Source of the DNA: Mycobacterium hubeiense | GTDB lineage: Bacteria; Actinomycetota; Actinomycetes; Mycobacteriales; Mycobacteriaceae | Assembly (NCBI RefSeq): GCF_002838065.1 | Contig: NZ_PIZU01000021.1 | Location: forward strand, 37,407-101,406 | Direction: 5' to 3' | Length of the DNA: 64,000 nucleotides | Shown here: piece after piece, positions 34,299-43,122 of the stretch | Numbering within the stretch: position 1 is the stretch's first letter | Layout: the number at the start of each line of letters is the position of its first letter | The notes under the pieces: model-generated | The model's input: only the letters and a program-made list of their open reading frames with translations | The model's database searches: none | Told to the model about the DNA's origin: nothing | Program-made: the position numbers and the translations under genes

Positions 34299-35524
34299 TA
34301 CCCCGTCACCGCCGCGGCCAGCGGGGATTTCTCGCGGCCCAGTTCGGCGCGGGCGATGGTGCGCATGTGCACTTCGTCGGGCCCGTCGAACAGTCGCATC
34401 GCCCGGTGCCAGCTGTATAGCCGCGCCAGCGGGAAGTCGTCGGACACGCCGGCCGCGCCGTGCACCTGAATGGCCCGGTCGATGACGTCGCAGGCCACCT
34501 TCGGGGCCACTGACTTGATCTGCGACACCAGCACGTGCGCCGCCTTGTTGCCCTGCTGGTCGATGGTCCACGCCGCCTTATGGCACAGCAGCCGCGCTTG
34601 GTCGATCTCGTTGCGCGACTTGGCAATTGCTTCCCGCACCACGCCCTGCTCGGCAAGCGGCTTACCGAACGCCACCCGCTTCTGCACGCGATCGATCATC
34701 AGCGCCAGCGCCCGCTCGGCGGCCCCCAACGCCCGCATGCAGTGATGGATGCGGCCCGGCCCCAGCCGTGCCTGTGCGATCGCGAAGCCCTCGCCCTCCT
34801 CACCGAGCAGGTTTTCGACGGGCACCCGCACGTTGTCGTAGACGATCTCGCAGTGCCCGTGCTGGTCCTGCCAGCCGAACACCGGCGTCGACCGAATGAT
34901 GTTCACCCCTGGGGTATCGGTCGGCACCAGCACCATCGACTGCTGCTGATGGCTGGCCGCCTCTGGGTTGGTGCGGCCCATCACGATGAGGATCTTGCAG
35001 CGCGGGTCGGCGGCGCCGGTGGTCCACCACTTGCGGCCGTTGATGATGTAGTCACTGCCGTCGCGGGTGATGCTGGTTTCGATGTTGCGGGCGTCGCTGG
35101 ACGCGACGGCCGGTTCGGTCATCGAGAAGCCGCTGCGGATCTCACCGGCCAGCAGCGGCTCGAGCCACTGCTTGCGCTGCTGCTCGGTGGCGAACAGGTG
35201 CAGGGTCTCCATGTTGCCCGTGTCGGGGGCCGCGCAGTTGAGCACCTCCGGCGCGATCTCCAGGCTCCAGCCGGACACCTCGGCCAGCGGCGCGTACTCC
35301 AGGTTCGTCAGCCCCGACTCCGCCGGCAGGAAGAGGTTCCACAGGTCGCGCTCCTTGGCCTTCGCCTTGAGCTCTTCGACGATCGGCGGCACGGTGTGGT
35401 CCTTCGGGCCGGCCTCCTCGCGATAGCGGTGGTATTCGGCCTCGGCCGGGAACACGAACTCGACCATGAAGTCGGTGAGTCGTTTGTGGTAATCAGCCGC
35501 CTTGGCCGACATCGCGAAGTCCAT
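34298..35524 (-). CDS. fadE2: acyl-CoA dehydrogenase FadE2
   Basis: A 408-aa acyl-CoA dehydrogenase of the ACAD10/11-like group, matching Rv0154c (403 aa). It has FAD/substrate segments SMTEPAVASSDARNI, GRKWWTTGAADPRCK and the C-terminal VHGAAGVSDDFPLARLYSWHRAMRLFDG, noted here by DGPDEVHMRTIARAELG. It oxidises an acyl-CoA to the enoyl-CoA. ATG 35524 (MDFAMSAKAADYHKRL) is preferred over an upstream in-frame ATG at 35614 for fit to the family. ptpB follows with a one-base overlap. Confidence 0.93.
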   Translation of the reverse strand: MDFAMSAKAADYHKRLTDFMVEFVFPAEAEYHRYREEAGPKDHTVPPIVEELKAKAKERDLWNLFLPAESGLTNLEYAPLAEVSGWSLEIAPEVLNCAAPDTGNMETLHLFATEQQRKQWLEPLLAGEIRSGFSMTEPAVASSDARNIETSITRDGSDYIINGRKWWTTGAADPRCKILIVMGRTNPEAASHQQQSMVLVPTDTPGVNIIRSTPVFGWQDQHGHCEIVYDNVRVPVENLLGEEGEGFAIAQARLGPGRIHHCMRALGAAERALALMIDRVQKRVAFGKPLAEQGVVREAIAKSRNEIDQARLLCHKAAWTIDQQGNKAAHVLVSQIKSVAPKVACDVIDRAIQVHGAAGVSDDFPLARLYSWHRAMRLFDGPDEVHMRTIARAELGREKSPLAAAVTG

Positions 35525-35570
35525 GCCCGCCACGATATGACACGCGTCGAGTAGAGCCGATACGCCGGTG

Positions 35571-35996
35571 CTAGCCGCGGCGCAAGGCGGTGAGCGCGCG
35601 GCGTTGCGCGGCATGCGCGGCCTCGGTCAGCGCCTCGTGCTCATCGGCTGGGTCTGCGCTGAGCAAGCCGCCCGTCCCCGGCACGCCCGCGGCCCCGAGC
35701 TTGTTGAGCCGTTTGGGGACGGGTGCGCCCTGATACTCCAATGGAGCCGGACCGAGCGGTTGGTGCAGTTCGATATAGGCGCCGTGGGGCAGGCGTTTGA
35801 TGATGCCGGTTTCGATGCCGTGTTCGAGCACCGCGCGGTCGCTGCGCTGCAGGCCCACACACCAGCGGTAGGTGATGTAGTAGACGATCGCGGGCAGCAC
35901 CACCATGCCGATGCGGATGACAATCAATTTTGGGAAGCCTCGACCGACGCGTTCTGGCCCTGTCGAGCGAGGCATTTGTCGCTGAAACGTCAGCAC
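35571..35996 (-). pseudogene. isolated C-terminal fragment of cytochrome b (qcrB-like)
   Basis: The frame encodes 141 residues. From about residue 28 it reads RIGMVVLPAIVYYITYRW, then LQRSDRAVLEHGIETGII and KRLPHGAYIELHQPLG, which matches the last membrane helix and the cytoplasmic tail of mycobacterial QcrB. The tail continues to ALTEAAHAAQRRALTAL. No haem-binding region is present in the window, so this cannot work as cytochrome b. The first ~27 residues are unrelated. It is best read as a partial duplication left between two fadE genes, or possibly a repurposed small membrane protein. No good ribosome-binding site was seen. Confidence 0.75.
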
Positions 35997-36114
35997 ATGG
36001 TGATGCGTCCAGTGGGATATACCCTGGAAATCCGCGTCAACCGATGCTGACGCGTCTCGTGAGGAGGGCCCTCGACGGCTGCGAAACCGGTGTGTGGTGG
36101 ACCTCGAACCTACG

Positions 36115-37254
36115 CTAAGTGGTGAGCGATCGCGCGATGACCAAGCGCTGAATCTGGTTGGTGCCCTCGAAGATCTGCGTGATCTTGGCCTCGCGCATAT
36201 AGCGCTCGACGCGGTAGTCGCGGGTGTAGCCGACGCCGCCGAACACTTGCACCGCGTCCGTCGTCACCTTCATCGCGGCGTCGGTGGCCACCAGCTTGGC
36301 GATGCTGGCCTGCGTCGAATACGGCCTGCCCGCATCGCGTCTGCGCGCCGCATCCAGGTACGTCGCCCGTGCCGAAACCACCGCCGCTGCCATATCCGCC
36401 AGCAGGAACCCCAGCCCCTGGTGGTCGATGATCTTGCGGCCGAACGTCGTCCGCTCATTGGCATACGACACCGCCTCGTCCAGTGCGGCCTGCGCAATAC
36501 CCGTCGCCACCGCGGCAATACCCAGCCGGCCCGAATCCAACGCGGAGAACGCGATCTGTAGACCCTGGCCCTCAGCACCGATGAGTCGATCACCGGAGAT
36601 ACGGGCATGGTCGTAGAACGCCGACGTCGTCGGCACCGCATGCAGCCCCATCTTCTCCTCGGGCTTGCCGAACGACAGCCCGGGCAGGTCGCTCGGCACC
36701 AGAAAACACGAAACGCCCCGCGAGCCTTCGCCGGTGCGCGCGAACAAGGTATAGAAATCAGCCCGGCCGCCATGGGTGATCCACGACTTCGACCCGTTGA
36801 TCTCAAAGCCGTCGTCGACCCGCACCGCCTTGCACTGCAGCGCCGCCGCATCCGAACCGGCCTGCGGCTCCGACAGGCTGTACGCCCCGATCTGCGAGCC
36901 CGAAAGCATGCCGGGCAGCCACCGCTTCTTCTGTTCCTCGGTGCCGAATATCAGCAGCGGATGCGACGACAGGCTGTGCACGCTCACCGCAACCGCCACC
37001 GCCGCCCACCGGGCCGCGATCTCCTCGAGCACCTGCAGGTACACCTCATAGGGCTGGCCGCCGCCGCCCCACTCCTCGGGCTGCGGCAAGCTGAGCAACC
37101 CCGCCTCGCCCAACTGCGCGAACACGCCCTCGGGATACGTCTCGGCCTTCTCGTGCGCATCGACTATCGGGTCGAGCACCTTGTCGGCGATGTCGCGGGT
37201 CAGCGCGATCAGCTCAGCGGCTTCCTCGGTGGGCAGCAACCGGTCGACAGTCAT
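36115..37254 (-). CDS. acyl-CoA dehydrogenase
   Basis: A 379-aa short/medium-chain-type acyl-CoA dehydrogenase. It has YSLSEPQAGSDAAAL, GSKSWITHGGRADFYTLFAR, and the C-terminal QVFGGVGYTRDYRVERYMREAK followed by FEGTNQIQRLVIAR, in which the Glu is the usual catalytic base. It is transcribed away from pntAa. The specific acyl substrate cannot be told from sequence. No counterpart is recalled between Rv0154c and Rv0155, so this gene and the qcrB fragment may be insertions specific to this lineage. Confidence 0.93.
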   Translation of the reverse strand: MTVDRLLPTEEAAELIALTRDIADKVLDPIVDAHEKAETYPEGVFAQLGEAGLLSLPQPEEWGGGGQPYEVYLQVLEEIAARWAAVAVAVSVHSLSSHPLLIFGTEEQKKRWLPGMLSGSQIGAYSLSEPQAGSDAAALQCKAVRVDDGFEINGSKSWITHGGRADFYTLFARTGEGSRGVSCFLVPSDLPGLSFGKPEEKMGLHAVPTTSAFYDHARISGDRLIGAEGQGLQIAFSALDSGRLGIAAVATGIAQAALDEAVSYANERTTFGRKIIDHQGLGFLLADMAAAVVSARATYLDAARRRDAGRPYSTQASIAKLVATDAAMKVTTDAVQVFGGVGYTRDYRVERYMREAKITQIFEGTNQIQRLVIARSLTT

Positions 37255-37336
37255 GCGATATGTGTCTTCCTACTAGGGTTCTGCACAATGCATACCGCAG
37301 GGTGAATCCGGCGGGGGAAGTAGAGCTGCACAACTT

Positions 37337-38422
37337 ATGACAGATACACAGACGACTGTGGGGGTCGTCCGGGAATCAGTTGCGGACGAACGGCGCGTGG
37401 CTCTGGTGCCCAAAGCCGTCGCGTCGCTGGTCAACCGCGGTGTCGCGGTGGTGGTGGAGGCCGGCGCCGGCGAGGGGGCGCTACTGCCCGACGACCTCTA
37501 TACCGCGGTGGGCGCGACGATCGGCGATGCCTGGTCGGCCGACGTGGTGGTCAAGGTCGCGCCGCCGACCCCCGACGAAGTAGACCGGCTCAAGAGCGGG
37601 CAGACGCTGATCGGCTTCCTCGCCCCGCGCAACGCTGACAACCAGATCGACGCGCTGAAGGCCAAGGGCGTGCAGGCGTTCGCCCTCGAAGCCATCCCGC
37701 GGATCTCCCGAGCACAGGTGATGGACGCGCTCTCGTCGCAAGCCAACGTCGCCGGGTACAAGGCGGTGCTGCTCGCGGCATCGGAGTCCACGCGGTTCTT
37801 CCCGATGCTGACGACGGCGGCAGGCACCGTGAAGCCGGCCAGCGTGCTGGTGCTCGGCGTCGGTGTCGCCGGCCTGCAGGCGCTGGCCACCGCCAAGCGC
37901 CTGGGCGCCCGCACCACCGGATACGACGTGCGTCCCGAGGTGGCCGACCAGGTCCGCTCCGTCGGCGCGAACTGGCTGGATCTGGGCATCGAGGCCGCGG
38001 GCGAGGGTGGCTACGCGCGTGAGCTCACCGACGAGGAGAAGGCCCAGCAGCAGAAAAAGCTCGAAGAGGCGATCACCGGGTTCGACGTGGTGATCACCAC
38101 CGCGCTGGTGCCCGGCCGTCCCGCGCCGCGATTGGTGACCGCCGCCGCGGTCGAAGGCATGAAGCCGGGCAGCGTCGTCGTCGACCTCGCCGGCGAGACC
38201 GGCGGCAACTGCGAACTCACCGAGCCGGGCAAGACCGTCGTCAAGCACGGCGTGACCATCGCCTCGCCGCTGAACCTGCCCGCGACCATGCCCGAGCACG
38301 CCAGCGAGCTGTACTCCAAGAACATCACCGCGCTGCTGGACCTGCTGATCAAAGACGGCACGCTGGCGCCCGATTTCGACGACGAAGTGATCGCGGCGTC
38401 CTGCGTCACACGAGAGGCATAG
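37337..38422 (+). CDS. pntAa: NAD(P) transhydrogenase subunit alpha part 1
   Basis: A 361-aa NAD(H)-binding domain I of proton-translocating transhydrogenase, matching Rv0155. It opens GVVRESVADERRVALVPKAV, cited by its core DERRVALVPK. The Rossmann motif is VLVLGVGVAGLQALATAKRLGA and a RFFPMLTTAAGTVKPA stretch precedes it. With PntAb and PntB it couples hydride transfer between NADH and NADP+ to proton flow, supplying NADPH. The pntAb ATG follows directly after its stop. Confidence 0.95.
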   Translation: MTDTQTTVGVVRESVADERRVALVPKAVASLVNRGVAVVVEAGAGEGALLPDDLYTAVGATIGDAWSADVVVKVAPPTPDEVDRLKSGQTLIGFLAPRNADNQIDALKAKGVQAFALEAIPRISRAQVMDALSSQANVAGYKAVLLAASESTRFFPMLTTAAGTVKPASVLVLGVGVAGLQALATAKRLGARTTGYDVRPEVADQVRSVGANWLDLGIEAAGEGGYARELTDEEKAQQQKKLEEAITGFDVVITTALVPGRPAPRLVTAAAVEGMKPGSVVVDLAGETGGNCELTEPGKTVVKHGVTIASPLNLPATMPEHASELYSKNITALLDLLIKDGTLAPDFDDEVIAASCVTREA

Positions 38423-38755
38423 ATGTACGAACAGCTACTCGCCAACCTGGCGATCCTGGTGTTGTCCGGGTTCGTCGGGTTCGCCGTGATCTCGAAAGTG
38501 CCCAACACGCTGCACACGCCGCTGATGTCGGGCACCAACGCCATCCACGGCATCGTGCTGATCGGCGCGCTGGTGGTGCTCGGCCGCGCCGAGCACCCGT
38601 CGCTCGCGATCCAGATAATCCTTTTCGTAGCGGTGGTTTTCGGCACGCTCAACGTCGTCGGCGGTTTCGTGGTCACCGACCGCATGCTCGGCATGTTCAA
38701 GGGTAAGAAGCCCGCCAAGGCCGCCCCCGCCGAGACGAATGGACAAGCCCGATGA
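38423..38755 (+). CDS. pntAb: NAD(P) transhydrogenase subunit alpha part 2
   Basis: A 110-aa membrane subunit with three hydrophobic helices (LANLAILVLSGFVGFAVI; ATG-proximal TNAIHGIVLIGALVVLG; IQIILFVAVVFGTLNVVGGF), matching Rv0156. The conserved SGTNAIHGI and GGFVVTDRML motifs are present. It forms part of the proton channel domain II. It starts directly after pntAa and overlaps pntB by 4 bp (ATGA). Confidence 0.95.
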   Translation: MYEQLLANLAILVLSGFVGFAVISKVPNTLHTPLMSGTNAIHGIVLIGALVVLGRAEHPSLAIQIILFVAVVFGTLNVVGGFVVTDRMLGMFKGKKPAKAAPAETNGQAR

Positions 38756-40176
38756 ACTACCTCGTCGTGCTGCTGTACCTCGTCTCGTTCGCGATGTTCA
38801 TCTACGGCCTGATGGGGTTGACCGGGCCGAAGACCGCGGTGCGCGGCAACTGGATTGCCGCCGCGGGTATGGCGATCGCGGTGATGGCCACGCTGGTCGC
38901 CATCCGCGACACCGAGAACTGGGGATTGATCATCGGGGGTCTGCTGGTCGGTGTGGCGCTGGGCGTGCCGCCGGCGCGGATGACGAAGATGACTGCGATG
39001 CCGCAGTTGGTGGCGTTTTACAACGGCGTCGGCGGCGGCACCGTCGCACTGATCGCGCTAGCGGAATTCATTGACACCAGCGGGTTTTCGGCCTTCAAGC
39101 ACGGCGAGGAACCCACCGCGCACATCGTGGTGGCATCGCTGTTCGCGGCGATCATCGGCTCGATCTCGTTCTGGGGGTCGATCATCGCGTTCGGCAAGCT
39201 GCAGGAGATCCTGCCCGGCAAGCCAATCGGCATCGGCAAACTGCAGCAGCCGTTGAACATGCTGCTACTGGCCGGCGCGGTGGCCGCCGCCGTCGTGATC
39301 GGGCTCAATGCCCATCCCGGCACCGGCGGGGCGTCGCTGTGGTGGATGATCGGCCTGCTGGCCGCTGCGGGTGTGCTCGGCCTGATGGTGGTGCTGCCGA
39401 TCGGTGGCGCCGACATGCCCGTCGTCATCTCACTGCTCAACGCGTTGACTGGATTGTCTGCAGCCGCAGCAGGTTTGGCGCTCAACAACACCGCGATGAT
39501 CGTCGCCGGCATGATCGTCGGCGCGTCTGGTTCGATCCTGACCAACCTGATGGCCAAGGCGATGAACCGGTCCATCCCGGCGATCGTGGCCGGCGGGTTC
39601 GGTGGCGGCGGCGTGGCCGTCGGCGGCGGGGACGGCGGCGAGAAGCACGTCAAGTCCACGTCAGCCGCCGACGCCGCGATCCAGATGGCCTACGCCAACC
39701 AGGTGATCGTCGTCCCGGGCTACGGCCTCGCGGTGGCCCAGGCGCAGCACGCCGTCAAGGATCTGGCCACCCTGCTCGAAGAGCGTGGTGTGCCAGTGAA
39801 ATACGCCATCCACCCGGTGGCCGGCCGGATGCCCGGCCACATGAACGTGCTGCTGGCCGAGGCCGAGGTCGACTACGACGCGATGAAGGACATGGACGAC
39901 ATCAACGATGAGTTCGCCCGCACCGACGTCACCATCGTCATCGGCGCCAACGACGTCACCAACCCCGCGGCACGCAACGAGGCGAGCTCACCGATCTACG
40001 GCATGCCGATCCTCAACGTCGACCAGTCCCGGTCGGTGATCGTGCTCAAGCGGTCGATGAATTCGGGTTTCGCCGGCATCGACAACCCGCTGTTCTACGC
40101 GGAGGGGACGACGATGCTGTTCGGCGACGCGAAAAAGTCGGTTACCGAGGTGGCGGAGGAGTTGAAGGCGCTTTAG
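38752..40176 (+). CDS. pntB: NAD(P) transhydrogenase subunit beta
   Basis: A 474-aa subunit matching Rv0157. The N-terminal ~270 residues carry the membrane helices of domain II. The C-terminal NADP(H)-binding domain III shows VVPGYGLAVAQAQHAVKDLA, the H-P-V-A-GRMPGHMNVLLAEA motif and VIGANDVTNPAAR. The three pnt genes overlap or abut, so they form one operon. The stop overlaps a small convergent gene. Confidence 0.96.
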   Translation: MNYLVVLLYLVSFAMFIYGLMGLTGPKTAVRGNWIAAAGMAIAVMATLVAIRDTENWGLIIGGLLVGVALGVPPARMTKMTAMPQLVAFYNGVGGGTVALIALAEFIDTSGFSAFKHGEEPTAHIVVASLFAAIIGSISFWGSIIAFGKLQEILPGKPIGIGKLQQPLNMLLLAGAVAAAVVIGLNAHPGTGGASLWWMIGLLAAAGVLGLMVVLPIGGADMPVVISLLNALTGLSAAAAGLALNNTAMIVAGMIVGASGSILTNLMAKAMNRSIPAIVAGGFGGGGVAVGGGDGGEKHVKSTSAADAAIQMAYANQVIVVPGYGLAVAQAQHAVKDLATLLEERGVPVKYAIHPVAGRMPGHMNVLLAEAEVDYDAMKDMDDINDEFARTDVTIVIGANDVTNPAARNEASSPIYGMPILNVDQSRSVIVLKRSMNSGFAGIDNPLFYAEGTTMLFGDAKKSVTEVAEELKAL

Positions 40177-40283
40177 ACGGGCGGGTACGCCGGTGGCGGA
40201 TACACGCCGCGAAGACCCCAGGCGAACCAGTTGAAGAAGAATTCGCCCTCGTCGCTGATGTCGTAGTCCGGATTCGGATCCAT
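40173..40283 (-). CDS. 36-aa conserved small protein (Rv0157A-like)
   Basis: The frame encodes MDPNPDYDISDEGEFFFNWF and then AWGLRGVYPPPAYPPV. A GGGAGG ribosome-binding site lies 8 bp before ATG 40283, which favours it over the longer open frame from 40391. M. tuberculosis has a small gene, Rv0157A, at this place beside pntB; identity is from position and memory. The peptide is acidic, then aromatic, then Pro-rich. It overlaps the pntB stop by 4 bp, tail to tail. Function unknown. Confidence 0.65.
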   Translation of the reverse strand: MDPNPDYDISDEGEFFFNWFAWGLRGVYPPPAYPPV

Positions 40284-40381
40284 CGAATGCCTCCCAGCGT
40301 GCCGCGAGCGTTTCCCGGTCGAACCGGATCTCAAGGGGAGTCTAAACCGACCGGCGGCGCCGGGCACACCCCATTTGCTTA

Positions 40382-40397
40382 AACTGTCCAACCAGTT
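40382..40397. promoter_or_regulatory. possible TetR operator upstream of the Rv0158-like gene
   Basis: AACTG and CAGTT form an inverted repeat with a 6-bp spacer (TCCAAC), 36 bp before the TetR start. Position suits autoregulation. The arms are short, so this is tentative. Confidence 0.35.
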
Positions 40398-40433
40398 GTT
40401 TGATCCCGATCCGCCTGCCGATAGTGAGTCGCC

Positions 40434-41081
40434 ATGTCATCCGACGCCAACAACGGGATGTCCCGGCGCGAAGAGTTGCTGCTGGTCGCCACCAAGCTCT
40501 TCGCCGCCCGCGGATATCACGGCACCCGGATGGACGACGTTGCCGATGCGATCGGGCTCAACAAGGCCACCGTCTACCACTATTACGCCAGCAAGTCGCT
40601 GATCCTCTACGACATCTACAAGCGCGCCGCCGATCAGACGGTGGCGGCGGTGCACGACGAGCCGTCGTGGTCGGCGCGCGAGGCGATCTACCACTTCACG
40701 CACCGTCTGCTGGCCAACATCGCCAACAACATCGACGGGGCGGCGGTGTACTTCCAGGAGAACCCGTATATCGCCGAGTGGTTCACCGAGGACCAGGTCG
40801 CCTACATCCGTACCGCCGAGGCCCAGGTCTACGAGCATGTCCGCGATGTCATTGACCGCGGCATCGCCAGCGGCGAGTTCTACGAGTGCGACTCTCATGT
40901 GCTGGCTCTTGGCTACATCGGCATGACGCTGGGCGCCTACCGTTGGCTGCGGCCCACCGGCCGGCTCGGCGCGCAGGAGATCGCCGTCGAGTTCAGTACC
41001 GCCTTGCTGCGGGGGCTGATTCGCGACGAGGCTGTGCGGGCCGATTCACCGCTGGGCATCGACATAGAAGCGCAGCGTTAG
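40434..41081 (+). CDS. TetR-family regulator (Rv0158-like)
   Basis: A 215-aa TetR regulator. Its helix-turn-helix is LLLVATKLFAARGYHGTRMD, then DVADAIGLNKATVYHYYASKSLILYDIY (cited by NKATVYHYYASKS). The C-terminal domain resembles fatty-acid-responsive KstR/FadR-like TetR proteins. It sits between pntB and adhE1 as Rv0158 does. The stop overlaps the stop of the convergent alcohol dehydrogenase gene by 4 bp. Confidence 0.9.
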   Translation: MSSDANNGMSRREELLLVATKLFAARGYHGTRMDDVADAIGLNKATVYHYYASKSLILYDIYKRAADQTVAAVHDEPSWSAREAIYHFTHRLLANIANNIDGAAVYFQENPYIAEWFTEDQVAYIRTAEAQVYEHVRDVIDRGIASGEFYECDSHVLALGYIGMTLGAYRWLRPTGRLGAQEIAVEFSTALLRGLIRDEAVRADSPLGIDIEAQR

Positions 41082-42172
41082 AAAAGGATGATCTGCCGCA
41101 CCGCTTTACCGTCGGCGAGCTGGTCCATGCCGTCGTTGATCTGTTCAAGCGTGATCGTCGACGACACCAGAGCTTCGACCGGCAGCCGCCCCGCCCGCCA
41201 CAGGTCCACGAAGCGGGGGATGTCACGGGCGGGCACGGCGGAACCGAGATAGCTGCCGATCAGCGAGCGCCCTTCGGCGACAAATCCCAACGGCGACACG
41301 CTGATTCGCGCCTCCGGTGGTGGCAGGCCGACGGTGATGGTGCGTCCGCCGGGTGCCGTCAGCCCGATCGCGGTCTCCAGCGCGCGCGGGTGCCCGGCGG
41401 ACTCGATCACTGCCGCCGCCTTGATGCCGTGCTGGGTGGCCTGTTCCGGCGTGTACGTGTCGTGCACGCCCAATTCACGCGCACGGTCGAGTTTGTCGGA
41501 CAGCCGGTCGACGCCGACGACGTGGACGTCGTCGTGCGCCAGTGCGGTGAGCACCGCGGCCATGCCGACACCGCCGAGGCCGACGACGACCACGGTGTCA
41601 CCGGGCCGAGGTTTGGCGACGTTGAGCACCGCGCCGCCGCCCGTCAGTACCGCGCACCCGAGCAGTGACGCGACCGTGGGCGGCACATCGGCGGGCACCG
41701 GCACCACCGAGCGACGGTCGACGACCGCGTGGGTGGCGAATCCGGATACCCCGAGGTGGTGGTAAATGGGCCGGTTGTCGCGGGTGAGGCGAATGTCGCC
41801 GCACATCAGCGTGCCCGCGGCGTTGGCGGCGCTGCCCGGCTCACACGGGGTCAGACCGTCGGTCGCGCAGGCCGGGCAGCGACCGCAGCGCGGCAGGAAC
41901 GTCATCACGACGCGCTGTCCGACGGCCAGGTCGGCCTTGCTCTGCTCGACGACGCCGGCCGCCTCGTGGCCCAGCAGCATCGGCACCGGCCGGACCCGGT
42001 TCCCGTCGACGACCGACAAATCGGAGTGACACAGTCCGGCGGCCTCGATGCGGACCAGAAGTTCGCCGTCCTCGGGGGGCGCCAGATCCAGCTCATCGAC
42101 CGTCAGCGGCGTCGAGTCGCGGTAGGGACGGGGCAGACCGATCTGTTCGAGTACGGCTCCACGGATCTTCAT
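41078..42172 (-). CDS. adhE1: zinc-containing alcohol dehydrogenase (AdhE1-like)
   Basis: A 364-aa zinc medium-chain dehydrogenase matching Rv0162c. The catalytic zinc ligands are in LCHSDLSVVDG and MLLGHEAAGVVE, the structural zinc cysteines in RCGRCPACATDGLTPCE, and the NAD site in VVVVGLGGVGMAAVLTAL. It interconverts primary alcohols and aldehydes. Only 35 bp separate its start codon from that of the divergent thioesterase, so both promoters overlap or lie within the genes. Confidence 0.92.
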   Translation of the reverse strand: MKIRGAVLEQIGLPRPYRDSTPLTVDELDLAPPEDGELLVRIEAAGLCHSDLSVVDGNRVRPVPMLLGHEAAGVVEQSKADLAVGQRVVMTFLPRCGRCPACATDGLTPCEPGSAANAAGTLMCGDIRLTRDNRPIYHHLGVSGFATHAVVDRRSVVPVPADVPPTVASLLGCAVLTGGGAVLNVAKPRPGDTVVVVGLGGVGMAAVLTALAHDDVHVVGVDRLSDKLDRARELGVHDTYTPEQATQHGIKAAAVIESAGHPRALETAIGLTAPGGRTITVGLPPPEARISVSPLGFVAEGRSLIGSYLGSAVPARDIPRFVDLWRAGRLPVEALVSSTITLEQINDGMDQLADGKAVRQIILF

Positions 42173-42207
42173 GCCGACAAGCCTGCCCTGGCTGAGACAC
42201 TTCAGCC

Positions 42208-42636
42208 ATGACCAGCGAGCTCACCCGCCGCGATTTTCCAGTGCACTGGCCGGTGCTGACCCGGTGGACCGACAACGACATGTTCGGCCACCTCAACAAC
42301 GCGGTGTACTACGAGTTGTTCGACACCGCGATCAACGCGTGGATCAACACCAGCTGCGATATCGATCCGCTGGCGGTGCCGTGGCTGGGCGTGGTGGCCG
42401 AGTCCGGGTGCAAGTACTTCGCCGAGCTCAAGTTCCCCGACCCGCTGGTGGTCGGGCTGGCGGTTGCGCGGCTGGGCAACAGCAGCGTCACCTACCGGCT
42501 CGCGATCTTTCAAGTGGATGACGCTCCCGTCGCGGCGGAGGGTCACTGGGTGCACGTCTATGTCGACCGGGTGACCCGACGGCCGGTGCCGATCCCCGAC
42601 GCCATCCGTTCGCTGCTGAAAACCGCTTGTGTGTAG
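42208..42636 (+). CDS. acyl-CoA thioesterase, hotdog fold (Rv0163-like)
   Basis: A 142-aa 4-hydroxybenzoyl-CoA-thioesterase-type protein. The active-site region is RWTDNDMFGHLNNAVYYELF, with the Asp and the GHLNN turn typical of the fold. It would hydrolyse acyl-CoA thioesters. A SRPBCC gene follows 17 bp later, matching Rv0163-Rv0164. Confidence 0.9.
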   Translation: MTSELTRRDFPVHWPVLTRWTDNDMFGHLNNAVYYELFDTAINAWINTSCDIDPLAVPWLGVVAESGCKYFAELKFPDPLVVGLAVARLGNSSVTYRLAIFQVDDAPVAAEGHWVHVYVDRVTRRPVPIPDAIRSLLKTACV

Positions 42637-42653
42637 GCCGATATGCTCGCCCA

Positions 42654-43088
42654 ATGCCGCTCGTGAGCAAGACCGTCGAGGTCGCCGCCCCCGCCGAGGC
42701 GATCCTGGCCATCGTCAAGGACTTCGAGAAGTATCCGGAGTGGAATCCGGAGATCAAAGGCTGCTGGGTGCTGGCGCGCTACGACGACGGCAGGCCCAGC
42801 CAGCTGCGGCTCGACGTCGAGGTTCAGGGACAGGCCGGCACGTTCATCACGGCGGTCTACTACCCGGGCGAAAATCAGATCTACACCGTGCTGCAGCAGG
42901 GCGATCACTTCGACAAACAGGAGCAGAAGTTCTCCGTCGTCCCAATCGGCGCGACCTCACTGCTTACCGTCGACCTCGACGTCGAGACCAAGATGGCCAT
43001 CCCCAAGACCATGGTCAAGAAGGCGATCGGCGACACGCTGGATTACCTGGCCGACAACTTGAAGACGCGCGCCGAGCAGCTGGCCTAG
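42654..43088 (+). CDS. SRPBCC-family protein (TB18.5/Rv0164-like)
   Basis: A 144-aa START/SRPBCC fold protein matching Rv0164 (TB18.5). Typical stretches are KTVEVAAPAEAILAIVKDFE, YPEWNPEIKGCWVLARYDDG and AVYYPGENQIYTVLQQGDHF. Such proteins have a hydrophobic cavity for lipids; the ligand is unknown. ATG 42654 is chosen because it matches the family N-terminus; an in-frame ATG at 42627 would overlap the thioesterase. Confidence 0.88.
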   Translation: MPLVSKTVEVAAPAEAILAIVKDFEKYPEWNPEIKGCWVLARYDDGRPSQLRLDVEVQGQAGTFITAVYYPGENQIYTVLQQGDHFDKQEQKFSVVPIGATSLLTVDLDVETKMAIPKTMVKKAIGDTLDYLADNLKTRAEQLA

Positions 43089-43122
43089 TGGCTTGATGGT
43101 CAGGCGCCGAGCACCTTTAGTA

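Noticed and set aside
35524..35614. Longer FadE2 start at ATG 35614
   Set aside because: The extra 30 residues do not resemble the acyl-CoA dehydrogenase N-terminus and overlap the qcrB-like fragment end.
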